A DNA stretch of 14,427 bases from an uncultured Traorella sp. (GTDB lineage Bacteria > Bacillota_I > Bacilli_A > Erysipelotrichales > Erysipelotrichaceae), in assembly GCA_945938205.1 (NCBI GenBank), contig CAMEUL010000008.1:1-14427 (forward strand), in the 5' to 3' direction. Below, piece by piece: positions 13,807 through 14,427 of the stretch (position 1 is its first letter; each line of letters opens with the position of its first letter). Both the position numbers and the translations under genes were made by a program. The notes beneath the pieces were generated by a model that did no database searches, was not told the origin of the DNA, and saw only the letters and a program-made list of their open reading frames with translations.

Positions 13807-14427
13807 ATAATTCATTGATAATGATATTGTTTTCTCGATCCGGTCCAACCGAAACCAGAGAAATCTTAGTCTTGGTGACTTCTTCGATTTTCTTCAGGTA
13901 TTTCTTGCAGTTTTCCGGCAGTTGATCATAAGAGCGAATACCTGTAATGTCTTCACACCATCCCTCCATCATCTCATAGATTGGTTTTGCTTTCGCATAT
14001 TCCTCTAAAGAACTTGGAATGGCTGTAGTGACTTTACCATTGATTTCATATCCGACACATACTGGAATCTTTTCAAACTGATCCAGAACATCAATTTTAG
14101 TCACAACGAGATCTGTTAAGCCATTGATAATGGCAGCGCGTTTCACCACACACAAGTCAAGCCATCCGCAACGTCTTGGACGCCCGGTGGTAGCTCCAAA
14201 TTCGTGACCGATTTCTCTTAACTTTTCTCCATTGTCATCTTCCAGCTCTGTAATGAATGGACCTTCTCCAACACGTGTGGAATAGGCTTTCACAACTCCG
14301 ATAATCTTGTCAAGCTTATGAGGAGAAACTCCAGCTCCTTCACAGACACCGGCACTGGTTGGTGAGGAACTTGTCACATAAGGGTAGGTACCATAGTTGA
14401 TATCCAACATGGCAGCCTGTGCACCTT
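13805..14427 (-). CDS. purA: Adenylosuccinate synthetase PurA, C-terminal part (cut by window edge)
   Basis: PurA joins IMP and aspartate using GTP to form adenylosuccinate, the first committed step to AMP. The 206 visible residues run off the window end on minus. They begin GAQAAMLDI, followed by NYGTYPYVTSSSP, then KAYSTRVGEGPFITEL, EFGATTGRPRRCGWLD with the aspartate-binding loop arginines, the guanine-specifying TKIDVLD, PIYEMMEGW, and the C-terminal SVGPDRENNI. This order is diagnostic of the family. The usual GAQG appears here as GAQA. The N-terminal P-loop and start lie outside, so no promoter can be seen. It converges on the lcp block and shares its terminator. Confidence 0.95.
   Translation of the reverse strand, partial: GAQAAMLDINYGTYPYVTSSSPTSAGVCEGAGVSPHKLDKIIGVVKAYSTRVGEGPFITELEDDNGEKLREIGHEFGATTGRPRRCGWLDLCVVKRAAIINGLTDLVVTKIDVLDQFEKIPVCVGYEINGKVTTAIPSSLEEYAKAKPIYEMMEGWCEDITGIRSYDQLPENCKKYLKKIEEVTKTKISLVSVGPDRENNIIINEL

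Overview
The window is an AT-rich chromosomal segment from a low-GC Gram-positive bacterium (Bacillota). The evidence is strong Shine-Dalgarno sites, the murG-murB-divIB order, an asp23(yloU)-fakA(yloV) pair, CIRCE operators and a cluster of LytR-CpsA-Psr (LCP) cell-wall ligases. I would guess Erysipelotrichia or a relative, but this is inferred from gene content and style, not from a marker gene.

Layout. Positions 1-1725 hold a division/cell-wall operon on +: the tail of a probable murG, then murB, then divIB/ftsQ, which starts on TTG inside the end of murB. A clear promoter at 1729-1757 then drives asp23 and fakA (fatty-acid kinase), ending in a terminator at 3784-3810. On the minus strand lies a CCA-adding tRNA nucleotidyltransferase gene (3870-5011) that is broken twice: by an in-frame TAA and by a -1 frameshift in an A7 run. 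Divergent from it, 39 bp away, is mnmM (ytqB-like tRNA wobble-uridine methyltransferase). Its stop codon lies inside the first of two CIRCE operators bracketing the promoter of clpB (5666-8212). Inside clpB is a near-ideal ribosome site and ATG at codon 146, placed as expected for the short ClpB isoform. After clpB come a membrane-anchored protein of unknown function (8262-8930) and a block of three paralogous LCP proteins. The first two are joined in one 1056-residue frame (9021-12191). The third (12207-13778) has lost the LCP active-site arginines. A bidirectional terminator separates this block from purA (minus strand, C-terminal part, cut by the window edge).

How the genes relate. Most are housekeeping: peptidoglycan precursor synthesis and septation, incorporation of exogenous fatty acids, tRNA maturation and modification, protein disaggregation and purine synthesis. 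The lcp block would attach anionic or secreted glycopolymers to peptidoglycan on the outer face of the membrane. The observations most worth checking are the doubly broken CCA enzyme with a dnaX-type slippery heptamer exactly at the frame change; the fused LCP pair, whose predicted topology argues against a functional fusion; the dead third LCP; and the second start in clpB. I found no CRISPR array, insertion sequence, tRNA or rRNA, and no gene-free stretch longer than 300 bases.
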